Assembly: GCA_902803635.1 (NCBI GenBank)
Contig: CADCQU010000070.1
Location: forward strand, 1-19,738
DNA: 19,738 nucleotides
Direction of reading: 5' to 3'
Origin: an uncultured Lachnospiraceae bacterium
GTDB taxonomy: Bacteria > Bacillota > Clostridia > Lachnospirales > Lachnospiraceae
Every line of letters starts with the position of its first letter. The stretch's first letter is position 1. Below are positions 1 to 8,402 of this stretch, piece by piece. Below the pieces are notes generated by a model. It was not told the origin of the DNA and searched no databases. It worked only from the letters and a program-made list of their open reading frames with translations. Position numbers and translations under genes: made by a program.

Positions 1-4
1 CTAA

Positions 5-32
5 GGGGATTCTTCGCTTCGCTCAGAATGAC
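5..32. repeat. Short interspersed intergenic element
   Basis: The core GATTCTTCGCTTCGCTCAGA continues into ATGAC. It can fold as ATTCT (9-13) against AGAAT (25-29), with a small inner CG/CG pairing over a CTT loop. From memory, this core recurs in intergenic regions of many gut and environmental bacteria. Only one copy is seen here, so calling it a repeat rests on that knowledge and not on the window itself. It lies about 130 bases before the NRPS start. Confidence 0.4.
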
Positions 33-148
33 AAGCCTTTCGTATGGATGATGTCCATTTTTATGCGTTCAACCGTACAGGTGGAAATCTTTTCGCTCGG
101 CTGTCTGGGAAGAAAAAAACTGCATGAACGGAATGAGTATTTACGTCG

Positions 149-157
149 AAGGAGGAT
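149..157 (+). promoter_or_regulatory. Ribosome binding site of the NRPS
   Basis: AAGGAGGAT ends five bases before the ATG at 163. This fixes 163 as the original start of the NRPS. The in-frame ATG at 124 has no such site, and neither does the ATG at 197, which opens the frame used by the rest of the gene. No convincing -35/-10 pair was found in 1-148, so the promoter may lie upstream of the window. Confidence 0.7.
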
Positions 158-162
158 CTGGG

Positions 163-729
163 ATGGAGCATTGTTTGATTCAGAGGATTCTTAAGAATGC
201 GGAGGCGTTTCCGGAACGGCCGGCGGTGGTCGGGCAGGGGATGGACGACGCATTTTCCTATCGGGAACTGGTGGCGGTTTCGCGGCGGATGGCTGCTGGG
301 CTTTTCAAGGCGGGAGTTGGCCGGGGGGATTTTGTTACGATTGAGCTGCCCCGCAAGAAGGAGTATATCGCGGCGATGCTTGCGGCATGGATGGTCGGGG
401 CGGCCTTTGCCCCGCTCTCGCCGGTGTATCCCACCGAGCGCCTCGCCTATATCCGCAGGGACTGCGGCGCGAAGGTACGGCATCACGGAATTCGAGCTCA
501 TTTTCTCGGCCATTTCCATGGTTCTTGGCAAATACACGGGCTCCGAGGACGTGGTGCTCGGCATCCCGACCAACACGCGCCCGGACGGGGCAGAACAGGT
601 CATCGGCATGTTCGTCAACACCGCGCCCGTGCGCGTAAGGCCGGCGCGGGGACTGGACATTTCCGGGTATTTGACAGCTGTGAGCGAGGCGGTGCGGAGC
701 GCGACGCGTGGTTCCAGCTTGCCCTTTGA
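163..729 (+). pseudogene. NRPS 5' fragment: adenylation-domain N-terminus, cut off by an out-of-frame junction
   Basis: This is the genuine start of the NRPS gene, with a strong ribosome binding site and ATG at 163. Residues 1-~105 match the beginning of an NRPS adenylation domain: a FPERPAVV start, YREL, GVGRGDFV, then the A2-type motif MVGAAFAPLSPVYPTERL and RDCGAKV. The frame then leaves the family at about 474-480 and continues as Arg/His/Gly-rich nonsense to a stop at 727-729. The ATP-binding YTSGSTG motif and everything after it are absent, so this fragment cannot activate an amino acid. Sequence resembling the middle of a condensation domain begins at the same point in the next frame. 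The pattern fits a deletion of about 2 kb that removed the rest of A, a carrier domain and the first half of C. A chimeric assembly is the main alternative. Confidence 0.7.
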
Positions 730-3700
730 AGATGTCGTCGCGGAATTTGCCAAAGCAAGGGACGCGAGCAGGAGTCCGATCTTCGATGTTACCGTCAACT
801 ACCTGTGGGAACCGGCGGTATATGCCGCGGACGGACTTACGCTCTCCATGTACGTTCCGCTCCAGAGGATGGGCCGCGACATCGGCTTTACGATGCGGAG
901 GCAGGTGGACCGTCTGCTCTTCATGACGCAGTATTCCTCCGCGCTTTTTGAGGAGGACGTGATCCGGAACATGATCGCCCAGATTTGGGAGACGATTGGG
1001 CTTTTGGAAAAGGGGTCTGTCCGCACCGTGCGCGAGGCGCTGGCGCTTCCGAAGGCACAGGAGGAGAGGCTTGCGGCCTTTTCCAGAACGGCGGAGGCGG
1101 AGGTTCCGGTGACGCTTTTGCACCAGCTCTTTGAGAAGGCCGCCGAGGAGAACGCGGAGAGGACCGCGCTCATCGCGAAGGACGGGACGCTGACGTACCG
1201 CAAGCTCAACGAGAGCGCGAATATCGTCGCGCACAACCTCATTGCGAGGGGGATTGCCGTGGGCGATTCCGTCGCGCTTCTCCTGCCTCGGGAGAGCAGC
1301 TTCTTTCGCTGCCTCTTCGGCGTGAACAAGGCCGGCGCGGCCTTCATTCCCTGCGACCCGAAGTATCCGGTCGAGCGCATCCGGACGATTTTAGAGGACA
1401 GCGGGGCTTCGCTCCTCATCACGACGGCGGACAGACTTGGTGAGTATCCGGAAGGGAAGGCGGTGGATGTTGCGGAGCTTTTGTCCGGTGATAAGGCGGA
1501 AAACCCGAATCTTCCGATGAGTGGTGATGAACTCGCCTACATGATCTACACCTCGGGCTCGACCGGGAAGCCGAAGGGCGTGATGCTCCGGCATGCGGGC
1601 ATTTGCAACTACCTCCAGCCGCACCCTGCCAATGTCCACATGGCCTTCGTGCGGGAATTTGTCGAGACCTACCTCTCGGTCACGACGGTTTCATTTGACA
1701 TGTCCTTCAAGGAACACACGGCCGCGCTCTGCAACGGGAAGACGCTGTTGTTCGCCTCGGACGAGGCGGGGAACGACCCGCAGGAGCTGGCCCGCCTGAT
1801 GCGGGCCCACGGCGTGGATTGCCTGAACGCCACGCCCTCCCGCCTCCAGCAGTACCTCTTCTCCGGGGCTTTCTGCGAGGCGCTGAAAAACTGCAAATGC
1901 GTGATGTCCGGGGGCGAGGGCTACCCGCTGTCCCTTCGCGACCAAATCCGGGAGATTGCACCCAATGTGCGCATTTTCAATACGTATGGCCCGACGGAGA
2001 TCACGGTCTCCTGCAACGGCGTTGACTTGACAAATGCCCCCTGCGTCACGGTGGGCCGCCCGCTCCTCAATTACCATGAATACATCGTTGACAAATTCGG
2101 CGATCTTGCGCCCTATGGGGTGGAGGGTGAGCTCTATGTCGGCGGCGTGGGCGTCGCGAAGGGCTACCGGAATCTGCCGGAGAAGACGGCGGAGGCTTTT
2201 GTCGAATACAAGGGCGAGCGGATGTACCGCACCGGCGACCTCGCGAAATTTGACGGGGACGGGAACGTCATGATTCTCGGGAGGCTGGACAGCCAGGTGA
2301 AGATTCGGGGCCTTCGCATCGAGCTCGGCGAGGTCGAGAGCGTCATCCGCGAGTTCCCGGGCGTTCGGGACGTTACGGTGCAGGCCTTTACCCCGCCTGC
2401 CGGCGGAAAGGCCCTCGCGGCATACATCGTGAGCGACTCCCCGGTGGACGAGAAGGCCCTTGCGGCCTTCATCGCGAAGACCAAGCCGTCCTACATGGTG
2501 CCGGAGGCCGTGGTGCAGCTAGACAGGATTCCTTTGAACCAGAACCAGAAGGTGGATCGCCGCGCCCTTCCAACGCCCGAGGTCCGGAAGGCGGCCCCGG
2601 CAAATGCAGTCGCCCCGCGTCCGCTGACCCGCTTTGAGGAGGAGATTGCGGCGGTGGTGAAAAAGGCCGTCGGCGACGTGGCGATCGCGCCGACGGAGGA
2701 CCTTACGTCCCTCGGGCTTACGAGCGTCGGGGCCATCGGGCTTGCGACGATGCTCGCGGAGCGCTTCCAGACGGAGATTCCTGTGAACGAGCTTCTGGGG
2801 GGCCTTAGCCTTGTCGATCTTGAAAATCGCATTTTCGAGGAGTGGATGAACCGTGGCTTTATGCCCGCCGGCGAGGCAAAGAAGGCCGGCCCCGCCGTGC
2901 CCGAAACCGAAAAGCGCGATGCCTACCCGCTCTCCTTTGTCCAGCAGGCTGTCTACTACGATCTTATGAAGCGGGAAAATGCCGGCACCATCTACAACAT
3001 CCCGCACTGCCTTGCATTTGCCGAAATCGACGCGGCAAGGCTGGCAAATGCCGTGAAGGCGGCGGTCCGCGCCCATTCGTACCTGAATACACACTTCGAG
3101 ATTCGGGACGGGGCCATCGTGCAGGTCCGCGACGATGCGCGGGAGGTGGACGTACCGGTGCTGCAAATGGAGGAGCTGTCGTTTGCGGCCTACAAGGAGG
3201 CCTTCGTGCGGCCCTTTGACACCGGCGTCGGCCCGCTCTACCGCTTCGCGGTGGTCGTGGTCGACGATGGGAAGACCTACCTCTTTATGGACATCCACCA
3301 TCTGGTCTTTGACGGCTTTTCGAGAGGCGTTTTCCTCCGCGACGTCGGGCGGGCCTACCGGGGCGAGGAGCTTTTGCCGGAGGCGTACAGCTATTTTGAC
3401 TATGCGAAGGAGGAGGCCGACCGGCAGGGGACGGCGGCCTACAAGGAGGACGAGGCCTACTTTGAGGAGCTGATGCAGCGCTTCGAGGTTCCGTCGGAGG
3501 TTCCCGCGGACAAGAGCGGGATGGAGGAGAACGGGAAGCAGGCCGACAGCGTCCGCCTGGTGCCGAAGGAGCTGGCGGATGGCCTCAGCCGGAAGCTCGG
3601 CATCACGCCCGCGTCCCTCTTCCTTGCGGCCTCGTTCTACACAGTTTCCAGATTTGCAGGCACAAGGGAAGTGTATATTTCCACGATTGATACCGGCCGG

Positions 3701-6700
3701 AACCTTCCGAAGACACACAAGGCGGTGGGCATGTTCGTGCACACGCTGCCGCTGGCCATGAGCTTCGAGAAGGACCAGACCGTGCGGGAGCTGGCCGCGG
3801 CCTCCGAGAAGGCCCTGCGCGGGAGCGTCCTCCACGAGGGCTACCCCTTTGCCGAGCTGGCCGCAAAGTATGGATATACAAACCAGATTATGTACGAATG
3901 CCAGATTGGCATGCTCTCCGGGGAGGGGAGCCTGGGCGGCGTTCCCTTTGAAGATGTCCCGCTGGGGCTGGAGAAGCCGAAGTTCAAGATCAGCCTCTCG
4001 ATCGTGGAGCTGGACGGAAGCTACGGCATTTATGTCCGCTACAACGACGCCATTTACCAGAAGGAGACCATGGACGCGCTCGCCGAGGCCCTCGGCATTT
4101 GCATCGAGCACATGGCAAAGGATCCGGAGCAGTCGGTGCGGAAGCTCTCGCTCCTTGGAAAGGAGGAGGCGGAGGTCATCGCTTCCTTCGGGAAGGCGGA
4201 GACGGCCGAGCTTCCGGAGACGGTGTTCCACCGGGTCTTCGAGGCCCGCGTGCGGGAGAACCCGGACGCGACGGCCCTCATCGCCTGCGACAAGACCCTG
4301 ACCTTTGCGGAGCTGAATGGCGAGGCAAACCGCGTGGCGACGAGCCTTATGGAGATGGGCGTCGGCAAGGGCGGCAGCTGCGTGCTCCTCCTGCCGCGGC
4401 GGAGCTTCTACTTCGCGGCAATGTTCGGCGTTTTGAAGGCCGGGGCGGCCTTCATCCCCTGCGACCCGGAGTACCCGCCGGAGCGCATCCGGCACATCGT
4501 CCACGACGCGGACGCCTCCTGCATCATCACGACGGAGGAGCATTTGCCGGATTACGCCGGGGAGACGGTGGTGGATATCCAGCAGCTTCTACTTGGCGAG
4601 GACCGGGGCAATCCCGACGTTCCGCTCACCGGGGAGGACATGGCCTACATGATTTACACCTCCGGCTCCACGGGCCGGCCCAAGGGCGTGATGATGAAGC
4701 ACGTCTGCGTGGTGAACTGCGTGTATCCGCACCCGGTCAACGAGCACTACTACGTCATCAAGAACGAGGCGAAGGCGGTTCTCGGCGTGACGACGGTCTC
4801 CTTCGACATGTCGTTCCAGGAGACGGCCGGCTCGCTCCTAAACGGCAAGACGCTGGTCTTTGCGAGCGAGGAGGAGCTGAACGATCCGAGGGCTCTTACC
4901 GCGCTTTTCGAGCAGACCGGCGCCGACGTTTTCGACGCGACGCCTTCGAGATACTTGCAGTATATGGAGTACGAGCCGTTCAAGAAGGCTCTCGGCCGCT
5001 GCCGCCTCGTCATGGTCGGCGGCGAGGGCTTCCCGCAGACGCTGCTCGAGAAGCTGCAGGCGGTCCTCTCGCCCGACGCGCATATTGAAAATGCCTACGG
5101 CCCGACGGAGACGACGATGGCCTGCAACGGGGCGGACCTCATCAAGGCCCCGCGCGTGGCGGCCGGCCCGCCGCTCCTCAACTACGAGAGCTATATCGTG
5201 GACCTCGACGGGAACCCGGTTCCCAGAAGGGTCATCGGCGAGCTCCTCATCGGCGGCATCGGGGTCGGCATCGGCTACCGGAATTTGCCGGAAATGACCG
5301 AGAAACGCTTCATTATGTACGAGGGCCGGCGCGTCTACCGCTCCGGGGACTATGCCCGCTGGGACATGGACGGGAACGTGGAGGTCCTCGGCCGCATGGA
5401 CAACCAGGTCAAGCTCCGCGGACAGCGCATCGAGCTTGGCGAAATTGAGGGCCTCATGGAGGCCCAGCCGGACATCCGCCGTGCGGTGGTGGCCATCCGG
5501 AAGATCCACGGCCAGGACAACCTCTGCGCGTGGTTCACGGCCGACCGGGAGATTGACGTCTACGAGCTTCGGGAGGAGCTGAAGAAGAAGCTGACCGCCT
5601 ACATGGTGCCGGTGGCCTTCGCCCAGCTCGAAAAGATGCCGCAGACGCCGAACGGGAAGACCGACATGAAGGCCCTGCCCACGCCGAAGGCCGTGGAGCT
5701 TGGCGAGTTCGTGGCCCCGGCAAATGCCGTCGAGCAGTTCTTCTGCGACCTCTTTAAGGACATTTTGGGCATGGAGAAGGTCGGCGCGACGGACGACTTC
5801 TTCTCCTTTGGCGGGACAAGCCTCACGGCGACGACCGTCATGATCAAGGCCACGGAGGCGGGCTACAAGCTGACTTACGGGGACGTTTTCAAGTACAAGA
5901 CCCCCAGGGAGCTGGCGTCGAGATTTGTGAGGGGCGAGGAGAAGAAGGAGGAAACGACCTCCGTAACGGCGAAGACATTTGACAACTATGACTATACGGC
6001 CATTAACGCGCTTCTGGCGAAGAACACCATCGCCTCGTTCAACGGCGGGGAGCCGCGTCCGATTGGCAATATCCTGCTCACGGGCGCGACGGGCTACATG
6101 GGCGCCCACCTTTTGGCGGAGTACCTGCGGACGGAGACGGGGACGGCCTACTGCCTCGTCCGGAAGGGTCGGTACGGAACGGCCATCGAGCGGCTCCGGT
6201 ACCTTCTTTTCTACTACTTCGACCAGGAATTTGCAAATGTCGGGGGCCGGGTGGTGGCCTTTGACGGGGATGTCACGGACTATGCGTGCTTTGCGGCCCT
6301 GAAGGACCTGCCCATCGACACCGTGTTCAACTGCGCGGCAAATGTCAAGCACTTCTCGTCGGGCACGGATATTGAGGATATCAACGTGGGCGGCGCAAAG
6401 AACTGCGTGCGCTTCGCGGAGGAGACGGGCACAAGGCTGATCCACTTCTCGACGACCTCCGTCGGCGGGGCGATGCTGGTGTCCGACCCGTCGCAGCTGC
6501 GCAATCTCGACGAGCAGAGTCTGTATTTCGGACAGCTTGTGGAGAACCAGTATACGTCCTCGAAGCTGCTCTCGGAGCGCATTGCGCTGGAGGGGGTCGC
6601 GGAGCGCGGGGTGGACGCGAAGGTTATCCGCGTGGGCGCGCTGTCGGCCCGCGCCTCGGACGGTGAGTTCCAGATCAACGTCCTTAGCAACAGCGCGATG

Positions 6701-7177
6701 GGGCGGCTTCGGAGCCATGTGCTTCTCAAGTGCTTCCCCTACACGTTCATGAACCTCCCGTTCCGGATGGGTCCGATTGATACCAGCGCGAAGAGCTTCC
6801 TGCACCTTGCGCGGACGCCGAGGGAGTGCTGCCTCTTCCATGCGATTAACAACCATACCGTACCTTACATCGATATCATCCGCGTTATGCGGGAGGCCGG
6901 CATGGAGATTGCAATTGTCGAGGAAGCGATTTTCCTTCGGGCTCTTCGCGAGGCGGAGGCGGATCCGGAGAAGGCCGCCATCCTCTCCAGCATCCTGGCC
7001 TACACGGGGAGGCTCAAGGAGGCGGCGGTGCTCGTGCAGGAGACGTGCGAGTACACGAACCAGATTCTTGCGCGGTGCGGGTTCTACTGGGACGAGACGG
7101 ACATGGCGTATATCCGCCGGTTTATCGACGGCTTGAAGGGACTTGGGTTCTTTGATACGGATAATCTGTATCGGTGA
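197..7177 (+). CDS. NRPS body: C(partial)-A-PCP-C-A-PCP-reductase
   Basis: Multimodular peptide synthetase. The frame is open from an ATG at 197, but family-like sequence starts only at ~476; residues 1-93 are a shadow of the upstream A fragment. Order (residues from 197): C-domain second half 94-~290, with IGMFVNT and RDASRSP but without HHxxxDG; A1 ~305-795 (YTSGSTGKPKG at 1547-1579); PCP1 ~808-885 (LGLTS, carrier Ser at 2723-2725); C2 ~910-1330 (active site HHLVFDG at 3296-3316); A2 ~1342-1832 (YTSGSTGRPKG at 4655-4687); PCP2 ~1838-1914 (FGGTS, Ser at 5819-5821); reductase ~1953-2326 (TGATGYMG at 6080, STTS, YTSSK at 6551). Family knowledge: such terminal reductases release the peptide as an aldehyde. 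The protein is cytoplasmic and needs a phosphopantetheinyl transferase, not seen here. Without the upstream start, translation initiation is uncertain; a GTG at 1109 with GGAGG before it is one possibility. Confidence 0.88.
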   Translation: MRRRFRNGRRWSGRGWTTHFPIGNWWRFRGGWLLGFSRRELAGGILLRLSCPARRSISRRCLRHGWSGRPLPRSRRCIPPSASPISAGTAARRYGITEFELIFSAISMVLGKYTGSEDVVLGIPTNTRPDGAEQVIGMFVNTAPVRVRPARGLDISGYLTAVSEAVRSATRGSSLPFEDVVAEFAKARDASRSPIFDVTVNYLWEPAVYAADGLTLSMYVPLQRMGRDIGFTMRRQVDRLLFMTQYSSALFEEDVIRNMIAQIWETIGLLEKGSVRTVREALALPKAQEERLAAFSRTAEAEVPVTLLHQLFEKAAEENAERTALIAKDGTLTYRKLNESANIVAHNLIARGIAVGDSVALLLPRESSFFRCLFGVNKAGAAFIPCDPKYPVERIRTILEDSGASLLITTADRLGEYPEGKAVDVAELLSGDKAENPNLPMSGDELAYMIYTSGSTGKPKGVMLRHAGICNYLQPHPANVHMAFVREFVETYLSVTTVSFDMSFKEHTAALCNGKTLLFASDEAGNDPQELARLMRAHGVDCLNATPSRLQQYLFSGAFCEALKNCKCVMSGGEGYPLSLRDQIREIAPNVRIFNTYGPTEITVSCNGVDLTNAPCVTVGRPLLNYHEYIVDKFGDLAPYGVEGELYVGGVGVAKGYRNLPEKTAEAFVEYKGERMYRTGDLAKFDGDGNVMILGRLDSQVKIRGLRIELGEVESVIREFPGVRDVTVQAFTPPAGGKALAAYIVSDSPVDEKALAAFIAKTKPSYMVPEAVVQLDRIPLNQNQKVDRRALPTPEVRKAAPANAVAPRPLTRFEEEIAAVVKKAVGDVAIAPTEDLTSLGLTSVGAIGLATMLAERFQTEIPVNELLGGLSLVDLENRIFEEWMNRGFMPAGEAKKAGPAVPETEKRDAYPLSFVQQAVYYDLMKRENAGTIYNIPHCLAFAEIDAARLANAVKAAVRAHSYLNTHFEIRDGAIVQVRDDAREVDVPVLQMEELSFAAYKEAFVRPFDTGVGPLYRFAVVVVDDGKTYLFMDIHHLVFDGFSRGVFLRDVGRAYRGEELLPEAYSYFDYAKEEADRQGTAAYKEDEAYFEELMQRFEVPSEVPADKSGMEENGKQADSVRLVPKELADGLSRKLGITPASLFLAASFYTVSRFAGTREVYISTIDTGRNLPKTHKAVGMFVHTLPLAMSFEKDQTVRELAAASEKALRGSVLHEGYPFAELAAKYGYTNQIMYECQIGMLSGEGSLGGVPFEDVPLGLEKPKFKISLSIVELDGSYGIYVRYNDAIYQKETMDALAEALGICIEHMAKDPEQSVRKLSLLGKEEAEVIASFGKAETAELPETVFHRVFEARVRENPDATALIACDKTLTFAELNGEANRVATSLMEMGVGKGGSCVLLLPRRSFYFAAMFGVLKAGAAFIPCDPEYPPERIRHIVHDADASCIITTEEHLPDYAGETVVDIQQLLLGEDRGNPDVPLTGEDMAYMIYTSGSTGRPKGVMMKHVCVVNCVYPHPVNEHYYVIKNEAKAVLGVTTVSFDMSFQETAGSLLNGKTLVFASEEELNDPRALTALFEQTGADVFDATPSRYLQYMEYEPFKKALGRCRLVMVGGEGFPQTLLEKLQAVLSPDAHIENAYGPTETTMACNGADLIKAPRVAAGPPLLNYESYIVDLDGNPVPRRVIGELLIGGIGVGIGYRNLPEMTEKRFIMYEGRRVYRSGDYARWDMDGNVEVLGRMDNQVKLRGQRIELGEIEGLMEAQPDIRRAVVAIRKIHGQDNLCAWFTADREIDVYELREELKKKLTAYMVPVAFAQLEKMPQTPNGKTDMKALPTPKAVELGEFVAPANAVEQFFCDLFKDILGMEKVGATDDFFSFGGTSLTATTVMIKATEAGYKLTYGDVFKYKTPRELASRFVRGEEKKEETTSVTAKTFDNYDYTAINALLAKNTIASFNGGEPRPIGNILLTGATGYMGAHLLAEYLRTETGTAYCLVRKGRYGTAIERLRYLLFYYFDQEFANVGGRVVAFDGDVTDYACFAALKDLPIDTVFNCAANVKHFSSGTDIEDINVGGAKNCVRFAEETGTRLIHFSTTSVGGAMLVSDPSQLRNLDEQSLYFGQLVENQYTSSKLLSERIALEGVAERGVDAKVIRVGALSARASDGEFQINVLSNSAMGRLRSHVLLKCFPYTFMNLPFRMGPIDTSAKSFLHLARTPRECCLFHAINNHTVPYIDIIRVMREAGMEIAIVEEAIFLRALREAEADPEKAAILSSILAYTGRLKEAAVLVQETCEYTNQILARCGFYWDETDMAYIRRFIDGLKGLGFFDTDNLYR

Positions 7178-7194
7178 TGGAGAGGAGGCGTTCT

Positions 7195-7509
7195 ATGAAA
7201 AAGGTTCGGATCACGGTGAAGAGGATCGCGCGGTATGACGATCTCATGGAGCAGTACGAGAACCCGCTGGAGCACGCCTGCGACATGGAGCTGGGACAGG
7301 TTTTCATTTGCAACGGCTGGGAGAGGCCGGAGGGCTTTTGCCTCAGCGCGTGGGACACGGTCTCGGCATTTGTCATGACCCTTGCGTACGGCGGGGAGAA
7401 CATTTACGATGGATGGATGAAGAATCCGAAGTCCGCGATGATCTCCTGCAACGACGGCTTCCGCCCGGTGAGCTTCCTTTTGGAGACGCTGGACGAGGAG
7501 GCGGAGTGA
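7195..7509 (+). CDS. TIGR04076 family protein
   Basis: Small cytoplasmic protein of 104 residues. It starts at ATG 7195 behind GAGGAGG (7182-7188), 17 bases after the NRPS stop, so it is very likely co-transcribed with the NRPS. It begins MKKVRITVKRI and carries the conserved blocks ELGQVFICNGWERPEGFC, AW at the following helix, WMKNP and SCNDGFRPVSF. These are what I recognise as the TIGR04076 family, known from Clostridia and archaea as ~90-110 residue proteins of unknown function. The cysteines in the GFC and SCND blocks are typical of the family and could bind metal or a cofactor, but that is a guess. There is no signal peptide or membrane segment. The position suggests a role tied to the peptide product, without proof. 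Confidence 0.8.
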   Translation: MKKVRITVKRIARYDDLMEQYENPLEHACDMELGQVFICNGWERPEGFCLSAWDTVSAFVMTLAYGGENIYDGWMKNPKSAMISCNDGFRPVSFLLETLDEEAE

Positions 7510-7510
7510 G

Positions 7511-7567
7511 GCCCCTCTCCGTCACGCTTCGCGTGCCGCCTTCCCCTGAGGGGGAGGCAAGGTACGC
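7511..7567. repeat. Interspersed hairpin repeat of gut Firmicutes type
   Basis: This intergenic element contains two consecutive perfect hairpins. CACGC-TTC-GCGTG lies at 7523-7535. A 9-bp stem at 7538-7558 has the loop TGA (7547-7549) and one G-T wobble pair. From memory, a sequence family of the form CCTCTCCGTCACGCTTCGCG, then a second stem ending GGGGGAGGCAAGG, is scattered between genes in many gut Clostridia. It follows the TIGR04076 stop immediately. There is no T-run, so it is not a normal rho-independent terminator, but it could stabilise or attenuate the transcript. Confidence 0.6.
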
Positions 7568-7638
7568 GGCGGTTTTCCTCGGTTGGCGGGAGAAGCTGGA
7601 GGGGTGGGATATTGTTTTTGGATGGGGAAGGAGGGACA

Positions 7639-8397
7639 ATGAAGACGGTTTTTATCACAGGGGCGACTTCGGGCATTGGGATGGAGTTTGCCCGGAGGTA
7701 CGCGAAGGAGGGCTGTTCGCTGATCCTGACGGGGAGGCGAATGGAGCGGCTTCTTGCCATGCAGAAGAAGATCGGCGGGGAGAGGTGCCGGGTGATCGAG
7801 GCGGACCTTGCCGAGGAGGACCAGTGCCGGCGGCTCCTTAAGGACATCGAGGGCGAGGAGATTGACATTTTTATTAACAACGCGGGCTTTGGGGCGGCCG
7901 GGAGCTTCCTTGAGACGGACCTTGACAAGGAGGTCAGCATGGTCAGGGTGAACGACCTGGCCATGCACATCCTCTTTAAGGGGGTGCTCCGGAAAATGGA
8001 GGAGCAGGGGCATGGGACGATTCTCAACGTGGCCTCCTCGGCCGGCCTGCTTCCCGCGGGACCCTACATGGCGGCCTACTATGCATCGAAGGCCTACGTC
8101 GTTTCCCTCACCAAGGCCGTGGCGTGGGAGCTGAAGGAGAAGGGGAGCGGCGCCTATGTCTGCTGCCTCTGCCCGGGGCCGGTGGATACGGAATTTAACG
8201 AACATGCGGACGTGATTTTTGCGCTCAAGGGAATATCGGTAAAACGCTGCGTTTCGGAGTGCCTTGCGGGGATGAAGAAGAGGAAAACCGTGATCATCCC
8301 GACCGTCGGCTTGCAAATGCTGCTTCGCTCCCAGCGTTTCCTGCCGGAGGGAATTTTGCTCCGGATCGTGGCAAGGCAGCAAAAGAAGAAACAGTGA
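7639..8397 (+). CDS. Short-chain dehydrogenase/reductase (SDR family)
   Basis: NAD(P)(H)-dependent oxidoreductase of 252 residues, the normal length for a classical SDR. The start at 7639 is chosen because AAGGAGG ends just upstream (7629-7635) and the Rossmann strand begins at once (MKTVFITGATSGIG). Visible motifs are the cofactor loop TGATSGIG, the NNAG block, the catalytic Ser in VASSAG, YYASK with the YxxxK Tyr/Lys pair, and the PGPVDTEF segment after the sixth strand. TGRR after the second strand contains arginines, often seen with NADP(H) preference. The C-terminus is basic (ARQQKKKQ). The substrate cannot be read from the sequence. The gene may act on carbonyl compounds, including products of the upstream reductase-ended NRPS, but the 129-base gap with a hairpin repeat leaves co-transcription open. 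Confidence 0.88.
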   Translation: MKTVFITGATSGIGMEFARRYAKEGCSLILTGRRMERLLAMQKKIGGERCRVIEADLAEEDQCRRLLKDIEGEEIDIFINNAGFGAAGSFLETDLDKEVSMVRVNDLAMHILFKGVLRKMEEQGHGTILNVASSAGLLPAGPYMAAYYASKAYVVSLTKAVAWELKEKGSGAYVCCLCPGPVDTEFNEHADVIFALKGISVKRCVSECLAGMKKRKTVIIPTVGLQMLLRSQRFLPEGILLRIVARQQKKKQ

Positions 8398-8402
8398 TGC
8401 TT

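Noticed and set aside
197..475. ATG at 197 as the true NRPS start
   Set aside because: There is no ribosome binding site, and residues 1-93 of this frame are Arg/Trp/Gly-rich nonsense overlapping a genuine A-domain frame that starts at 163.
2519..4543. 674-residue open frame on the minus strand
   Set aside because: It is antisense to NRPS domains with clear motifs. Its protein is Arg/His/Leu/Val-rich without any recognisable domain, and such frames are expected opposite GC-rich coding sequence.
4099..5088. 329-residue plus-strand frame inside the NRPS
   Set aside because: It overlaps the C2/A2 domains in another frame and has Arg/Gly-rich composition without motifs.
4838..6856. 672-residue open frame on the minus strand
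   Set aside because: It lies opposite the A2-PCP-reductase part of the NRPS, has no family motif, and looks like a codon-bias shadow.
7583..7615. TTGGCG ... TATTGT as a promoter for the dehydrogenase gene
   Set aside because: The spacer is 21 bases, too long for a normal sigma70-type promoter, and the boxes are weak.
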